A DNA stretch of 64,000 nt, from positions 1,798,001-1,862,000 of the forward strand of contig OY751485.1 of NCBI GenBank assembly GCA_963565915.1. The letters run 5' to 3'. Source of the stretch: Entoloma clypeatum (lineage: Eukaryota > Basidiomycota > Agaricomycetes > Agaricales > Entolomataceae). Made by a program: the position numbers and the translations under genes. Within the stretch, counting starts at the first letter, position 1. Each line of letters starts with the position of its first letter. The notes under the pieces were generated by a model. It saw only the letters and a list, made by a program, of their open reading frames with translations. It was not told the DNA's origin and made no database searches. Of this stretch, positions 1-9,667 are shown one piece after another.

Positions 1-769
1 GACTGTGAACTCGGGGACGCTTGAGTCTGTTCTTGAAAGTGTCACATGAACCTCAGAATCAAAGATGACCACTAGAGCAGAAACCTTAGGTGAACTTATC
101 CAGAATACCGTTGAGTGTAGTATCTCATCTCTATTGTGCTCACCTCCACTGCAAGCATCACCGCACAAGCAGCAGAGAAGCACCGACGTGCCGAGAAGGA
201 GGCAGAGAGAGGCCGGTGTAGAAGCATAAGCGTAGAAAATAAATGCTTGCGACTGTTTGAAGGCAATTTGTGATGAAAATGAGACACAGCGAAGGACTCA
301 AAGAGCTTGTGGAATGTGTAAGTCCATAGGCGAACAACTTGGATATTTTGGAGGGTAGCTGACGCAGGGGGCAAGGGTAAGTTGAAGGAGGTTGTGAATA
401 TATCTGCCAATCTACACAAGAGATAAACATTAGAAAAATCGAGTACCTCAAGGGAATAAACTCACCGCTTATGGTTCGCTATCTGAATTTGTTGCCTGTT
501 GTGCTCCATATCTTCAGAGCTTTCAGACTGTTTGCCATTCAAAGTGATGACAACAGAGATGTTATTCCTGCACACCAAATCGTGGCCGTCGACGTCTTTG
601 TCTTGCAGGAGGAGCCCGGACCGCCACCCCCTCTGGCGAATTGGTTGGCAGCTTTGCAAGCCACATGGGATAGGGTGATGGCCGCATGAAGACAGTCCAG
701 AGTATTGCGGACAACAACCACTGCCAGGGTGAACAGCTAACAAGGTGGGAAGGCCGATGGTGGTGGGTA

Positions 770-1590
770 GATTGAACTGTCTCGTAACCCAGCAGCCACA
801 AGGCAGCAGGGATAGAGAACACGGCCCACCAGACCCCACTCAGTCTGAAAGCGACCCGCAGGGCGCAGGTGGAGCCATGTAACAGTTGTGACTGGGGTGA
901 GGGTGACAATGAGGAGGAAGATTCCAGCGCCGTAGCTGAGGGCAATACCAAGCGACGAGATGTGGGACATGACTCTGGACAGTTCAGATTCATAACAAGC
1001 CTCCTCAGATGGCGCGTGCTGGATGAGTGGCGAATCGGCATCTTCTGAGGTAGCATGTGCGTCGGAGTCGTTCAAGGGTCCTTTTGTCCATCTTCTCGAG
1101 GATTGGGAGCACTTCAGGTGACTTTTTGGCGAGGGTTGGAAGATACACATTCATGGCCACCACTGAGGCACCGAAACTCTGATGTTTGCACTGCAGGCAG
1201 CCAATGGTGAGGAAAGAAGCCAAAGAGGGGAGGAGGGTGAAAGAGGGATAATGTGGCAGCCATCGCACCAAGGAGGGCAAAGCTGAGAAGCAGCCGTTTG
1301 CGGTGACTTGGAGGAGCTTGAGGTAGAAACATGAGCGTTTCGGTGGATTTTTGTAGAGTCGACAACATATGATGGTCGGCGATGCTGCCCATGGAAATGA
1401 CAGCAATGGCCTGTGGGGCAGCTGAGACAGGGTATACAGACTAGTGAAGACCTTCAGTCAGGATAGTTGCATTCCGGACTATTCAGACGCACCTAAAGCC
1501 TGCACTGTCGACCCATGCCCATCCAATCTTCACGGCGCAGTGACTCCCAGGCTTGGCGGTTTGCATGGCACGTTTGACGCATGATATGTC
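770..1590 (-). pseudogene. Atg22-like vacuolar permease gene, decayed
   Basis: Blocks in changing frames on the minus strand follow the order of Atg22, the multi-membrane-span vacuolar amino-acid effluxer used after autophagy. They read CAVKIGWAWVDS near 1540-1505, a membrane stretch ending ISMGSIADHH (1440-1378), HRKRLLLSFALLGAMAA (about 1300-1250), SFGASVVAMNVYLPTLA (1180-1125), SHISSLGIALSYGAGIFLLI (970-905) and RLSGVWWAVFSIPAALWL (835-785). A GT-AG intron of about 60 nt between ADHH and HRKRL restores the frame, so some breaks are introns. An apparent 2-nt AG duplication before SFGAS and a frame change after GAGIFLLI are not explained by introns, so I call it a pseudogene. The family is recognised from motif order only. 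The last 460 bases, below 770, show no clear homology. Confidence 0.55.
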
Positions 1591-2282
1591 TTCCATTAAT
1601 CCAGAGCAGAGACTGGCTGGGGCCCGCTGTTATCCCGAGCCTGTAGCGAGGCGGGAGCGGGAACGACTGACACCAGGTCAAGCCGCTTGGAAGACAGATA
1701 TGATATGTCTACCATTAATGCAGCAGAGAACGGCCCAGTGTTATCCCAAGCCTGTAGTGAGGCCGGAGCGGGAACGACGGACACCAGGTCAAGCCCGTTG
1801 GAAGACAGAATATGTCTACCACTAATCCAGAGCAGAGATGGGCTGAGGTTGAAACATGAGCGTTTCGGTAGATTTTTGTAGAGTCGACAACATACTGTAC
1901 GATGGTCGGCGATGCCGCCCATAGAAATGGCAGTAATAGTCTGCAGAGCAGCCGATACAGAGTATACAGACTAGTGAAGACCTTCAGTCAGGATAATTGC
2001 ACTGGCATTCTGGACTATTCAGACGCACCTAAAACTTGCACTGTCTGAGTCGACCCATGCCCATCCAATCTTCACGGCGCAGCGGCTCCCGGGCTCGGTG
2101 GCACGGTTGATGTACGATATGTCTACCACTAATCCAGCAGAGAACAGCCCGGCGCTATCCCAAGCCTGTAGCGAGGCGGGAATGACCGACACCAGGTCAA
2201 GCTGTTTGGAAGACAGAATATGTCTAATCCAGAGCAGAGAGCTCGGTAGGTGCCACACAGAGTTATTGTCAACGTAGAGAAC
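1590..2282 (-). repeat. Partial tandem duplication of Atg22-like exons plus ~110-bp units
   Basis: Bases 1849-2130 repeat 1322-1592 with a few percent differences: the same membrane exon (ending ISMGGIADHR) and the exon with CAVKIGWAWVDS. Between and after them, a unit of about 110 bp that includes CAGGTCAAGC and TGGAAGACAGA recurs at about 1629, 1740 and 2152, and once more at 8843 beyond the retrotransposon. Element 1 was therefore inserted into an already amplified fragment of this gene. Confidence 0.6.
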
Positions 2283-2652
2283 TGTTATGCGTAACAAACC
2301 GTTCCAAGGTTCGGGCAGAGTATGCAGGAAGATGGAAAGGCGAAGAGCAATGTGATTGCTAAATCTAAGGAATGTAGCTATGGTACATGAGGTTTATATA
2401 GTACTAACTATGAGCGGTAGCGAATGAGTCAGTAACTGCAGAAGGCAGTGCGCATGAGTAAGGCGACTGCGGAAGGCTATGCACTAATGAGTAAGCTGAC
2501 TGCGGAATGAGTCAGACAGCTGCGGAAAGCGAGTCAGCGCGGGAGCGAAGTATACTAAAGGAAATAAAGTATAATACGATATGTGTAAGCGGGGGCCGAT
2601 GAGTAAAAGTGAAAAAGTAAGCGTATACGTCCATAGTCGTTAGTCCGTAACA
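2283..2652 (-). repeat. Element 1 3' LTR
   Basis: 370-bp LTR matching 8484-8833; ends are TGTTATGCGTAACA and GTCCGTAACA on the plus strand. It is followed at 2653 by the polypurine tract. It carries an additional short duplicated stretch (GAGTCAGACAGCTGCGGAA region, about 2500) absent from the 5' LTR. Confidence 0.93.
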
Positions 2653-2689
2653 TGTTCCCCTTCTCAAGGTCTGTGTCCTCACAGACTAC

Positions 2690-3058
2690 CTACTCCCATC
2701 CATCGTTGCCATTTGGATCGGCCCAGGCAGGGTCAACTCGGTTACCCCAATCCTTTATCAGTTCATCATTTACCGCCGTGGCAAACTCTAAACCTCGAAT
2801 GGCGAGGCGAAGGCGTCGATTCTCGACAGCAAGGGTGTTGGTATAGTTTTTGAGGATGAGCTTCTCCTCAGCGGTGGGGGCAGTTGGTAAATCGGAGAGG
2901 GTATGAAGGCGGATATGCATCTGCCAGTGGAGGATGTCGGCGACGGAGGTTTCGAGCGCATGGATCTGGTCGCGCATGGAGAGTGCTTCACCGATGAGGG
3001 TGGTGATGGTGGGGTTGATATCGGAAACATTGGTGGAGGCGGCGGTGATGTTGGACAT
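2690..3058 (-). CDS. ORF3 of family-1 retrotransposon (unknown function)
   Basis: Open frame of 122 codons on the same strand as pol, starting 121 bases after the pol stop and ending 38 bases before the LTR. The product begins MSNITAASTNVSDINPTI, contains a predicted amphipathic helical stretch (EALSMRDQIHALETSVADIL) and a charged middle, and ends in a Trp/Asp/Asn-rich tail. No signal peptide or membrane span is visible, so it is not an envelope-like protein. A diverged but clearly homologous reading frame lies at the same place in the second family-1 element (51098-51571 plus 45570-45636), with many conservative replacements, which suggests it was under protein-level selection. I do not recognise the family. 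Confidence 0.75.
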   Translation of the reverse strand: MSNITAASTNVSDINPTITTLIGEALSMRDQIHALETSVADILHWQMHIRLHTLSDLPTAPTAEEKLILKNYTNTLAVENRRLRLAIRGLEFATAVNDELIKDWGNRVDPAWADPNGNDGWE

Positions 3059-3178
3059 GGCAGAAATGATGTTTGAAAGGTATAAGAAGAACGGCGTGTT
3101 GGGCGAGAAGAGTTGGAGCGGGGAACTCGATGTGACAGAAGTCGATGTGGAAAATGGTTCTCAAAGTTTGTTCTTTTA

Positions 3179-6100
3179 TCATGGACGCGATGGATTTTGC
3201 CGATGAAAATCTCGGATTAAGTTTTGAGCGTTCTGAACATTAGTCCGAGGTTCCCACGTGTTCTCTTCTGGGCCATACCCTTCCCATTGGACAAGGTACT
3301 GGATCTTTCCACGGAATTTCCGAGAGTCCAGGATTGTGGAGACATGGTATTCTTCTCGTCCTTCGACAATGATCGGATCAGGGGCTGGCTTCTTTTTCTG
3401 AATGGCATACTTCGGGGTTTCGTATGGCGATAACAGGGTCTCGTTGAACACAGGGTGGATCATCTTCCAGGTTTTGGGAAGATCAAGACGGTATGTGCTA
3501 GCTCCTTTCTTCTCTAGGACTTTGAACGGTCCATGTCGGAGAGCGTCAAGTTTCTTTGAGGGACGATCAGTCCTGATGTTAGTCCCTTCCAGCCACACCT
3601 TGTCTCCGATGCGGTAATTCCGAGACGGGCTTCGTCGTGTGTCAACTGTCTTCTTCATCTGATCCTGGGCCTGTTTCAGTGCTGCGTTGACTTCTTCTCG
3701 TGCCTGTTTGAGTTTTTTCAAGAAGTCGTTTGCCGCTGGATTGGTGTCTTCCAACACAAGTTCTCCCTTCCAAGGATGCAGACCGTAGTTGAGATAGAAT
3801 GGTGTGTACTTTGTCACTTGATGTTCTTTGTCATTGTACTGGAATTCTGCGATTGCGATCCATTCCGCCCAATCATCTTGTAGATGGTTGACAAAGTTTC
3901 GTAAGAACACCTCGGTTTCCTGATGCGATCGTTCGGCTTGTCCATCAGTTTGTGGATGGTACGCAGTGGACAGGTTTCTCTTGATTCCCAACATGCGGCA
4001 AAGTATCTCCATGAACTTCACGGCGAACTGTGGTCCTCTGTCGCTAATGATCTTCTTAGGGATCCCATGAAGCTTCCATATCTGGTCCCGATAGATCTTG
4101 GCTAATCCTTCAGCCGATAGTTCCACGGTTGTCAGGATGAGATGAAGCATCTTTGAATGTCTGTCCGTGATGACCAGAATTGCGTTCTTCCCATCAGATT
4201 CTGGTATCGGTCCCACGACGTCAATCCCTATGTCTTCCCATGGTTGACTTGGCGCGGCGTTAGGGTGTAGAGGGGTGTGTCTCTTTTGGCGGCTGATCTT
4301 GTTACGTTGACAGGTGTCACAACCTTTCACATACTTCTTTACGTCATGTAGGATGGTGGGCCACCAGTAGGTGCGAGTGAGGAGTTCATGTGTTCGATAT
4401 TGTCCTGGATGTCCTGCCACTGGTGCGTCATGCGCTTCAAACATCAGTTCTTGGCGCAATTGTGGGTCTGGTGGAACATAGACTCGTTCTCCTGCATAGG
4501 TGATGCCATTTTCCTGCTGGTACCAGTGAGGATTCTTCTTCAGACCCTGGGCTACTTCTGTCTCCATGCGATTCGAGGCCTTGATGCGTGCGATCCATGG
4601 GTTTTCGATGGTTGTGATGTTTCCGATTTTGATGGAATCAGATGTTTCACCCCCTTCAAAGAATTGTTCCTCCGTGAACATCTCCATTTGTATCACATCT
4701 TCTGATTCCAATCGTTTCAAAAATAGCCCCTCCTTGAGCATTTGGTCGCTGTCCTGCGGCTTGAGTTCCGTCTCATACCAGGGTAAACGTGACAGGATGT
4801 CTGCTTTCGCGTTTGTCTTCCCAGGTACATGTCGCAATTCGAAGTCATAGTCTTGTAACTTCATCTTCCAGCGCCTCTGTCGTTGGTTTAGGTCCTGAGG
4901 ACGCCGGAAATACTCCAGGTTTTTGTGATCGGTTAAGATCTCGAAACGTTCCTTGGCTTCAAGTAGATAATGTCGCCAGTCCTTCAGTGCTTCCATGACT
5001 GCCAAGAGTTCCTTGTCATATATCTCGTAATTCTGTTCGGCCGCGGACATGGTCCGCGACAAGAACACGATAGGATGCCACTTGTCGTCTTGTTTCTGTG
5101 AAAGTACCGCTCCAATCGCATAACCCGATGCATCGGTTTCGACCCTGAACTGTCCATCCGGTTTGGGCAATGCCAAGACTGGTGCCGTCGTGATTGCCCA
5201 TATGAGACCTTCAAATGCTTCTTGCGCCGCTGGTCCCCACGTGAATGCTGTATTTCCCGTAAGTGTTGTGAGTGGCTTTGCAATGTTTGAGTATCCTTCA
5301 ATAAAGCGTCGATAAAAATTGGCAAATCCCAGGAACCTCTGGACTTCCTTTTTTGATGTGGGTACTCGCCAGTTCCGGATTGTGTCCACCTTTTCAGTTT
5401 CCATCTCAACACGTCCTTCTCCAACGACATATCCCAATATGGGGCATTTCATTACTTCCCAAAGACACTTCTTCTCCTTTAGGAACAGGTCATTGTCTGA
5501 CAGAATCTGCAAGATCTCTTCGGTGTTCCGGGTGAGTTCTTCCTTGGTTTTACCAATAACCACTATGTCATCCATGTAAATCACACAGATGCGCCGACGG
5601 ATCTGATCCCTGAATAGGCTGGCCATCATCCGAGAGAACGTTCCCGGGGAGTTGCAGAGACCGAAAAACATGACCAATGGTTCAAACAATCCTCGGCTGG
5701 TCAGGAAGGCGGCTTTCCATTCGTCACCCTTCTTGATCTGCACGTTGTTGTATCCCCACATGATGTCCATTTTGTTGAAGTAGACTGCGTCCTTCAATAC
5801 ATCCAAGAGGTCGTTGATGCATGGGAGTGGGAATTTGTCCTTAACCGTGAATTTATTGACCGTGCGATAATCCTGTACCAATCGTTTGGAACCGTCTTTC
5901 TTGTTAATGAAGAAGCAGGGTGATGCATAAGGGGATTTAGACGGTCGAATCTTTCCGGTTGCCAGGCCTTCATTGATGAATTCATCCAGTTCTTCTTGCT
6001 CCTTTTGGGTCATAGGATACGTGTTTCCTCCTAGCTCCTTTGGTGCGTCCGGTGTAAGTTCGATGCCGTGGTCCCATTCTCTTTCCTTTGGGATCTTGTC

Positions 6101-6445
6101 AAAGTTTTCTTTTTCAAAGAGATGGGCAAAACGTTCAACGTATGAGGGTCGTTTGGTTGTGGGAGGTGGTGTGGGAGTAACTGCTTCCAATATGGGGTCT
6201 CCGGGCTTCCATTTCTGATCCGATTTCTTGGGCGCGTCCTTGTCTCGTACTTCCACCATGCAAACCCGATGTTTGCGACCATTAAGGTTAACCCTGAAAT
6301 CCAAGTGCTTGGTTTGACATGTTGATGGGCACCGGTTGAATGTTACAGCGCCGGTCGTCCAATTGATTGTGCGGTTGTGGTGCACCAACCAGTCATGTCC
6401 CAAAAGCATGTCCGTTCTCCCAATGTCCAATACCATTGCTTCCAT
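3179..6445 (-). CDS. pol: Element 1 Pol polyprotein
   Basis: 1088 codons from the first ATG; the frame continues upstream without a stop into the gag end (about 6850), where the protease motif VDSG lies (about 6620), so real Pol is longer and is read in the -1 frame relative to gag. Counting from the ATG: protease tail 1-30; RT about 150-345 with YMDD at 290-293; RNase H about 435-545 with TDAS and LTDHKN; integrase zinc finger H672/H679/C709/C712; integrase core D742, D802, E838; chromodomain about 1030-1080 (EYHVSTILDSRKFRGKIQYL then WEGYGPEENTWEP). All catalytic residues are present. It copies genomic RNA into cDNA and integrates it; the chromodomain is known in chromoviruses to bias insertion towards heterochromatin. 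Confidence 0.95.
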   Translation of the reverse strand: MEAMVLDIGRTDMLLGHDWLVHHNRTINWTTGAVTFNRCPSTCQTKHLDFRVNLNGRKHRVCMVEVRDKDAPKKSDQKWKPGDPILEAVTPTPPPTTKRPSYVERFAHLFEKENFDKIPKEREWDHGIELTPDAPKELGGNTYPMTQKEQEELDEFINEGLATGKIRPSKSPYASPCFFINKKDGSKRLVQDYRTVNKFTVKDKFPLPCINDLLDVLKDAVYFNKMDIMWGYNNVQIKKGDEWKAAFLTSRGLFEPLVMFFGLCNSPGTFSRMMASLFRDQIRRRICVIYMDDIVVIGKTKEELTRNTEEILQILSDNDLFLKEKKCLWEVMKCPILGYVVGEGRVEMETEKVDTIRNWRVPTSKKEVQRFLGFANFYRRFIEGYSNIAKPLTTLTGNTAFTWGPAAQEAFEGLIWAITTAPVLALPKPDGQFRVETDASGYAIGAVLSQKQDDKWHPIVFLSRTMSAAEQNYEIYDKELLAVMEALKDWRHYLLEAKERFEILTDHKNLEYFRRPQDLNQRQRRWKMKLQDYDFELRHVPGKTNAKADILSRLPWYETELKPQDSDQMLKEGLFLKRLESEDVIQMEMFTEEQFFEGGETSDSIKIGNITTIENPWIARIKASNRMETEVAQGLKKNPHWYQQENGITYAGERVYVPPDPQLRQELMFEAHDAPVAGHPGQYRTHELLTRTYWWPTILHDVKKYVKGCDTCQRNKISRQKRHTPLHPNAAPSQPWEDIGIDVVGPIPESDGKNAILVITDRHSKMLHLILTTVELSAEGLAKIYRDQIWKLHGIPKKIISDRGPQFAVKFMEILCRMLGIKRNLSTAYHPQTDGQAERSHQETEVFLRNFVNHLQDDWAEWIAIAEFQYNDKEHQVTKYTPFYLNYGLHPWKGELVLEDTNPAANDFLKKLKQAREEVNAALKQAQDQMKKTVDTRRSPSRNYRIGDKVWLEGTNIRTDRPSKKLDALRHGPFKVLEKKGASTYRLDLPKTWKMIHPVFNETLLSPYETPKYAIQKKKPAPDPIIVEGREEYHVSTILDSRKFRGKIQYLVQWEGYGPEENTWEPRTNVQNAQNLIRDFHRQNPSRP

Positions 6446-6825
6446 GGTTTCCTGGTGTGTTCCTAAGTCCAGCTGGACTTCGGCAAGTTTTTCTGCTTTC
6501 TGTTGTCGGTTCGGCGATCCATCCGCATTTAGGATTGATATGGGCTTTATTCCCCGTGTGGGAAGGTTCTGTTCGCGTACTATTCTGGGATGGATACATG
6601 TGCGTTCACATCCGCTATCAACCTCGGGTCGAATGGCCTTTGGTCCTCGTCGTGTTTTGATCTGAGCTTGCAGCTTGATCTCTCGTCGTTTCGGAGGTTT
6701 ATCTCCCTTGACAATCTTAGTTGACGCAACGGCTCGCTTTGCAGGGATAACATAAGTTATATTGTCTGTAGCTGCACCAGGCGAGCGAGTTCGTTTAATG
6801 GATAAGGGTCGCGACTTAGCGTCGT

Positions 6826-8049
6826 TTAATCTGACCCTTCGGGAAAATCCTTCTCATCGGTCTCTATGGTGATGGTTTCATCATCATCGGTATCTCCATC
6901 AGACACCTTCCTAATCTTTCCAGAGTTCTTCTTCGGCTTGCGGCAGTTGCGCGTGATATGTCCTTCTTGGTCGCAGTTGAAACACTTACGACCATCTTTC
7001 TTCTTTGGGGCTTTGCAGTCTTTGGCAAGGTGACCAAAGCGCTGACAGTTGTAGCAACGGGCTACTCCTGCTTTGTCGATCTCCATGGCTTTGCCTTGAC
7101 CACCATAAGTGGTGCCCGATCCGGTGCGTGTGTCGCCACCCCCTCGGATGACTAATGCATGTCCCTCCATCTGTCGTCCCTTGTTTCGGATCTCCTTTGC
7201 GTAATCAGTGTACGTCTTGCCATTGCTAGCCACTTGTTCAGAAATTCTGCGGTTGACGTTCTTTTCCAGGATGTATTTCCCAGTTTCTTCACCAAGGTTT
7301 GACAGCTTCAAGAGCTCTTCGAATTCATCCAAGAATTCGTCGATGGTGCGTTTCTCCTGTTTCAGGACTTCCAGTCTTGCCTTGGCCGCTGCCGACTTGT
7401 TGGCAATAGAGAATTGCGTAGCGATGTCGTCTGAGAACCCTAACCAGGTGATGTTCTCGCCATCGGTGGCAAGGTCGTCTAACTTGTTGCTGGCCCAGTG
7501 TTTACCAGACCCTTCCATCATGCGGGATAACACCGCAAGAATCTTCTGATCATCGGACAGGCCCTTCTGGAACCTGATGTATAATTTGGTGGCTTTCCAC
7601 CACTCGTCGAAGGTGTGTCTGTCTTTGAACATCCCAGGATCTTTGATGATCTTGGATGTATCCATTGTTTGTACTGTCGGTGCTTCTGCCATGTCTAGAA
7701 CCTGCGGAGTAGGAGAGGTGTCGGATTGTTGGGATGAAGATGGGGTTCGGGATACAGGTAGGGGTTGAAAATCAGTCCCTGTTCTAGGCGTCTGTTCGGT
7801 ATCTGACTGCGCGGAGTCAAAAGTAAATTCGTCAGGGGACTCGTCGGCGGAATCGGTGGCAAAACGTTCAGGGTATTTTCTCTGTAGATCTCTAAGGAAT
7901 CTCTGTTCCTGTGCGTCTGTTGGTCGCGAGAAGGGGTCAAGTCTCTCGTTTCGTGCCCAACGGTTGTACTCGGTCTGTTGCTCGTTGGTGGTGAAGTGGG
8001 CGTAGATCTGCTGCTTCGAGTAAGACGTGGTGATGCGGCTCTGGGACAT
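6826..8049 (-). CDS. gag: Element 1 Gag
   Basis: 407 codons. An acidic, polar N-terminus is followed by the retrotransposon capsid-like region (DEWWKATKLYIRFQ through LLKLSNLGEE) and two CCHC zinc knuckles, CYNCQRFGHLAKDC (332-345) and CFNCDQEGHITRNC (356-369), then an acidic tail. Gag packages the RNA in virus-like particles. The pol frame overlaps the end of gag in the -1 register, so Pol is probably made by frameshifting or an equivalent recoding event; no canonical slippery heptamer was found, though TTTTCCC at the overlap is a weak candidate. The start is the ATG following a longer upstream open frame. Confidence 0.9.
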   Translation of the reverse strand: MSQSRITTSYSKQQIYAHFTTNEQQTEYNRWARNERLDPFSRPTDAQEQRFLRDLQRKYPERFATDSADESPDEFTFDSAQSDTEQTPRTGTDFQPLPVSRTPSSSQQSDTSPTPQVLDMAEAPTVQTMDTSKIIKDPGMFKDRHTFDEWWKATKLYIRFQKGLSDDQKILAVLSRMMEGSGKHWASNKLDDLATDGENITWLGFSDDIATQFSIANKSAAAKARLEVLKQEKRTIDEFLDEFEELLKLSNLGEETGKYILEKNVNRRISEQVASNGKTYTDYAKEIRNKGRQMEGHALVIRGGGDTRTGSGTTYGGQGKAMEIDKAGVARCYNCQRFGHLAKDCKAPKKKDGRKCFNCDQEGHITRNCRKPKKNSGKIRKVSDGDTDDDETITIETDEKDFPEGSD

Positions 8050-8381
8050 CTCGATGTGAGCATCCTAATCAATCTTCTGATAACGGTTGTCTGGACACTG
8101 ATAAACTCTCTGATCTCTGTGATCCGACCTGTCTGAGGTCCTTCTTGAACGCGAAAGCTTTCGAGTTCGTTCTGTCGGGCGTTGTAACGCGCGATCTGGT
8201 GTTGCCGAGCAAGATGGATGCTCTCTGCTATCTCGCCGTGGGGGCGATGCTCGTCGTTGTCTAGTTCTTCGTCAAGCACCTGCTGTAGGATGCGACGGAT
8301 CTCCGATTCGATGTACTGCTGGATGAGTGTAAAATCGATACTGTCTCGAGGACTTAGCTCCTCCTGTCGGGCTTCTGGCAT
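7695..8381 (-). CDS. Upstream ORF overlapping gag (family 1)
   Basis: 228-codon frame that starts 103 bases after the 5' LTR and overlaps the gag start in another register. Only its first ~110 codons (MPEARQEELSPRDSIDFTLI onward, acidic and helical, ending near VIRRLIRMLTSR) look like protein; the remainder is the shadow of gag. The second family-1 copy keeps the same beginning (60374 downwards, MPEARQEELSPQDSIDFTLI) with a stop after NA. It may be the true N-terminus of Gag joined by a frameshift or short intron, or a separate small protein. The sequence does not decide. Confidence 0.45.
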   Translation of the reverse strand: MPEARQEELSPRDSIDFTLIQQYIESEIRRILQQVLDEELDNDEHRPHGEIAESIHLARQHQIARYNARQNELESFRVQEGPQTGRITEIREFISVQTTVIRRLIRMLTSRCPRAASPRLTRSSRSTPTSPPTSNRPSTTVGHETRDLTPSRDQQTHRNRDSLEIYRENTLNVLPPIPPTSPLTNLLLTPRSQIPNRRLEQGLIFNPYLYPEPHLHPNNPTPLLLRRF

Positions 8382-8470
8382 GCTGAATGGGTTACTGGTG
8401 AAGTCTTCAAAGAAGCGTGACGTCTTGATTCATCTGGTAGTTGCTCACTTCGCTCTGGGCGAACCTAATG

Positions 8471-8481
8471 AGATTTAGCAA
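8471..8481 (-). other. Self-complementary primer-binding site of element 1
   Basis: On the minus strand TTGCTAAATCT lies 2 nt downstream of the 5' LTR. It is the exact complement of AGATTTAGCAA inside the LTR (8557-8567). That segment starts 34 nt downstream of the TATA box TATATAAA (8594-8601), where the transcript should begin. This is the arrangement of Tf1-type self-priming, in which the RNA 5' end folds back as primer. No match to a typical tRNA 3' end (TGG start) was seen. Confidence 0.75.
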
Positions 8482-8483
8482 CT

Positions 8484-8833
8484 TGTTATGCGTAACAAAC
8501 CGTTCCAAGGTTCGGGCAGAGTATGCAGGAAGATGGAAAGGCAAAGAGCAATGTGATTGCTAAATCTAAGGAATGTAGCTATGGTACATGAGGTTTATAT
8601 AGTACTAACTATGAGCGGTAGCGAATGAGTCAGTAACTGTGGAAGGCAGTGCGCATGAGTAAGGCGACTGCGGAAGGCTATGCACTAATGAGTAAGCTGA
8701 CTGCGGAAAGCGAGTCAGCGTGGGAGCGAAGTATACTAAAGGAAATAAAGTATAATATGATATGTGTAAGCGGGGGCCGATGAGTAAAAGTGAAAAAGTA
8801 AGTGTATACGTCCGTAGTCGTTAGTCCGTAACA
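8484..8833 (-). repeat. Element 1 5' LTR with promoter
   Basis: 350 bp. On the minus strand it contains TATATAAA (8594-8601) followed by TCCTTAG, an initiator-like motif found at the equivalent place in the LTRs of families B and 2. The likely transcript start is the A of TTAG at 8567. Confidence 0.9.
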
Positions 8834-9660
8834 AGAACGGCCCGGCGCTATCCCAAGCCCGTAGCGAGGCGGGGAACGACCAACACCAGGTCAAGCTGTT
8901 TGGAAGACAGAATATGTCTAATCCAGAGTAGGTGCCACACAGTCAGGTCTTGTTTGTGCACGATTCTTTCTGGATTAGTTATTGTCAATGTTTCTCACTA
9001 ACATTACCATAAATAACCTTACCTAGCCATACAATCGGGTAGCGGGATGGCGTTGAAAGATTGTCTAGCTTGAGTTGGTGACAAAGCTGTTCCGGGTCCT
9101 AGTCCCCTGCCATTCAAACAAAACCAAACAACAAGAAATTTCAATTTCAAGTTCCGCCTTGAAGTAAGGCTCCAACCGTACTATCTATGTACTTACTGTA
9201 TAAATACGGTAAATACCATATATATATATGTATATGTAAAGCGATATCGCGAGTGCAGCGAAGGGAAGGTTGTCGTATTATCTTGCCAGATGACCAAGAC
9301 AATAATATGGTCACCAACATTGTATATAAAGAATTACTGCTACAAAAATGATCTCTCGCACTGTCGATGCGCGGCGCAGACGCTTATGCTTGTATATATG
9401 TATATGTATAGTGATTTATGTCGGGGGCATATACAGTAAATATACTGTCTCCTGCATTGGGTGCCTAGTAGTGTCAGGGCATGTGCCATGATTTTGACTC
9501 AGATGTAGGTCTTTATTGGGAATGGGATGATTAACTTGAATCAGCCAGGAAAACAGCTGTTGGAACTTGACGCCAAGGTAGTTCCATGTTGAAGGTATGG
9601 GTCACACATATAAAACAATAGATTCACATAGTACACATATTTTTTTTTTTTAAAAACAAC
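8834..9660. other. Intergenic; repeat remnant and AT-rich tract
   Basis: Up to about 8940 this is the last copy of the ~110-bp unit seen at 1629-2240. The rest has no convincing ORF. It contains a TATATATATATG microsatellite near 9218 and other TATATG runs, and ends in a T/A run (9640-9665) just beyond the 3' end of the deaminase-like gene. Confidence 0.6.
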
Positions 9661-9667
9661 AAAAAGA

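Larger units (their letters stand above)
2283..8833 (-). mobile_element. Element 1: complete Ty3/gypsy chromovirus, family 1
   Basis: Two LTRs of 370 and 350 bp starting TGTTA and ending TAACA bound an internal region with gag, pol (protease, RT, RNase H, integrase, chromodomain) and a small ORF3. The element is flanked by AGAAC at 2278-2282 and 8834-8838, a perfect 5-bp target duplication. A polypurine tract (AGAAGGGGAACA on the minus strand) abuts the 3' LTR at 2653. gag, pol and ORF3 all lack internal stops, so this is the youngest element in the window and possibly still coding-competent. LTR length differences (20 bp, mainly a gap near 2500) argue against very recent insertion. Confidence 0.95.

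Noticed and set aside
2690..3058. Envelope-like protein after pol
   Set aside because: No signal peptide, membrane span or cleavage site; small and hydrophilic.
6826..6860. Canonical -1 frameshift signal at the gag-pol overlap
   Set aside because: Overlap and register are right, but TTTTCCC does not satisfy the X-XXY-YYZ rule and no pseudoknot could be shown by eye.
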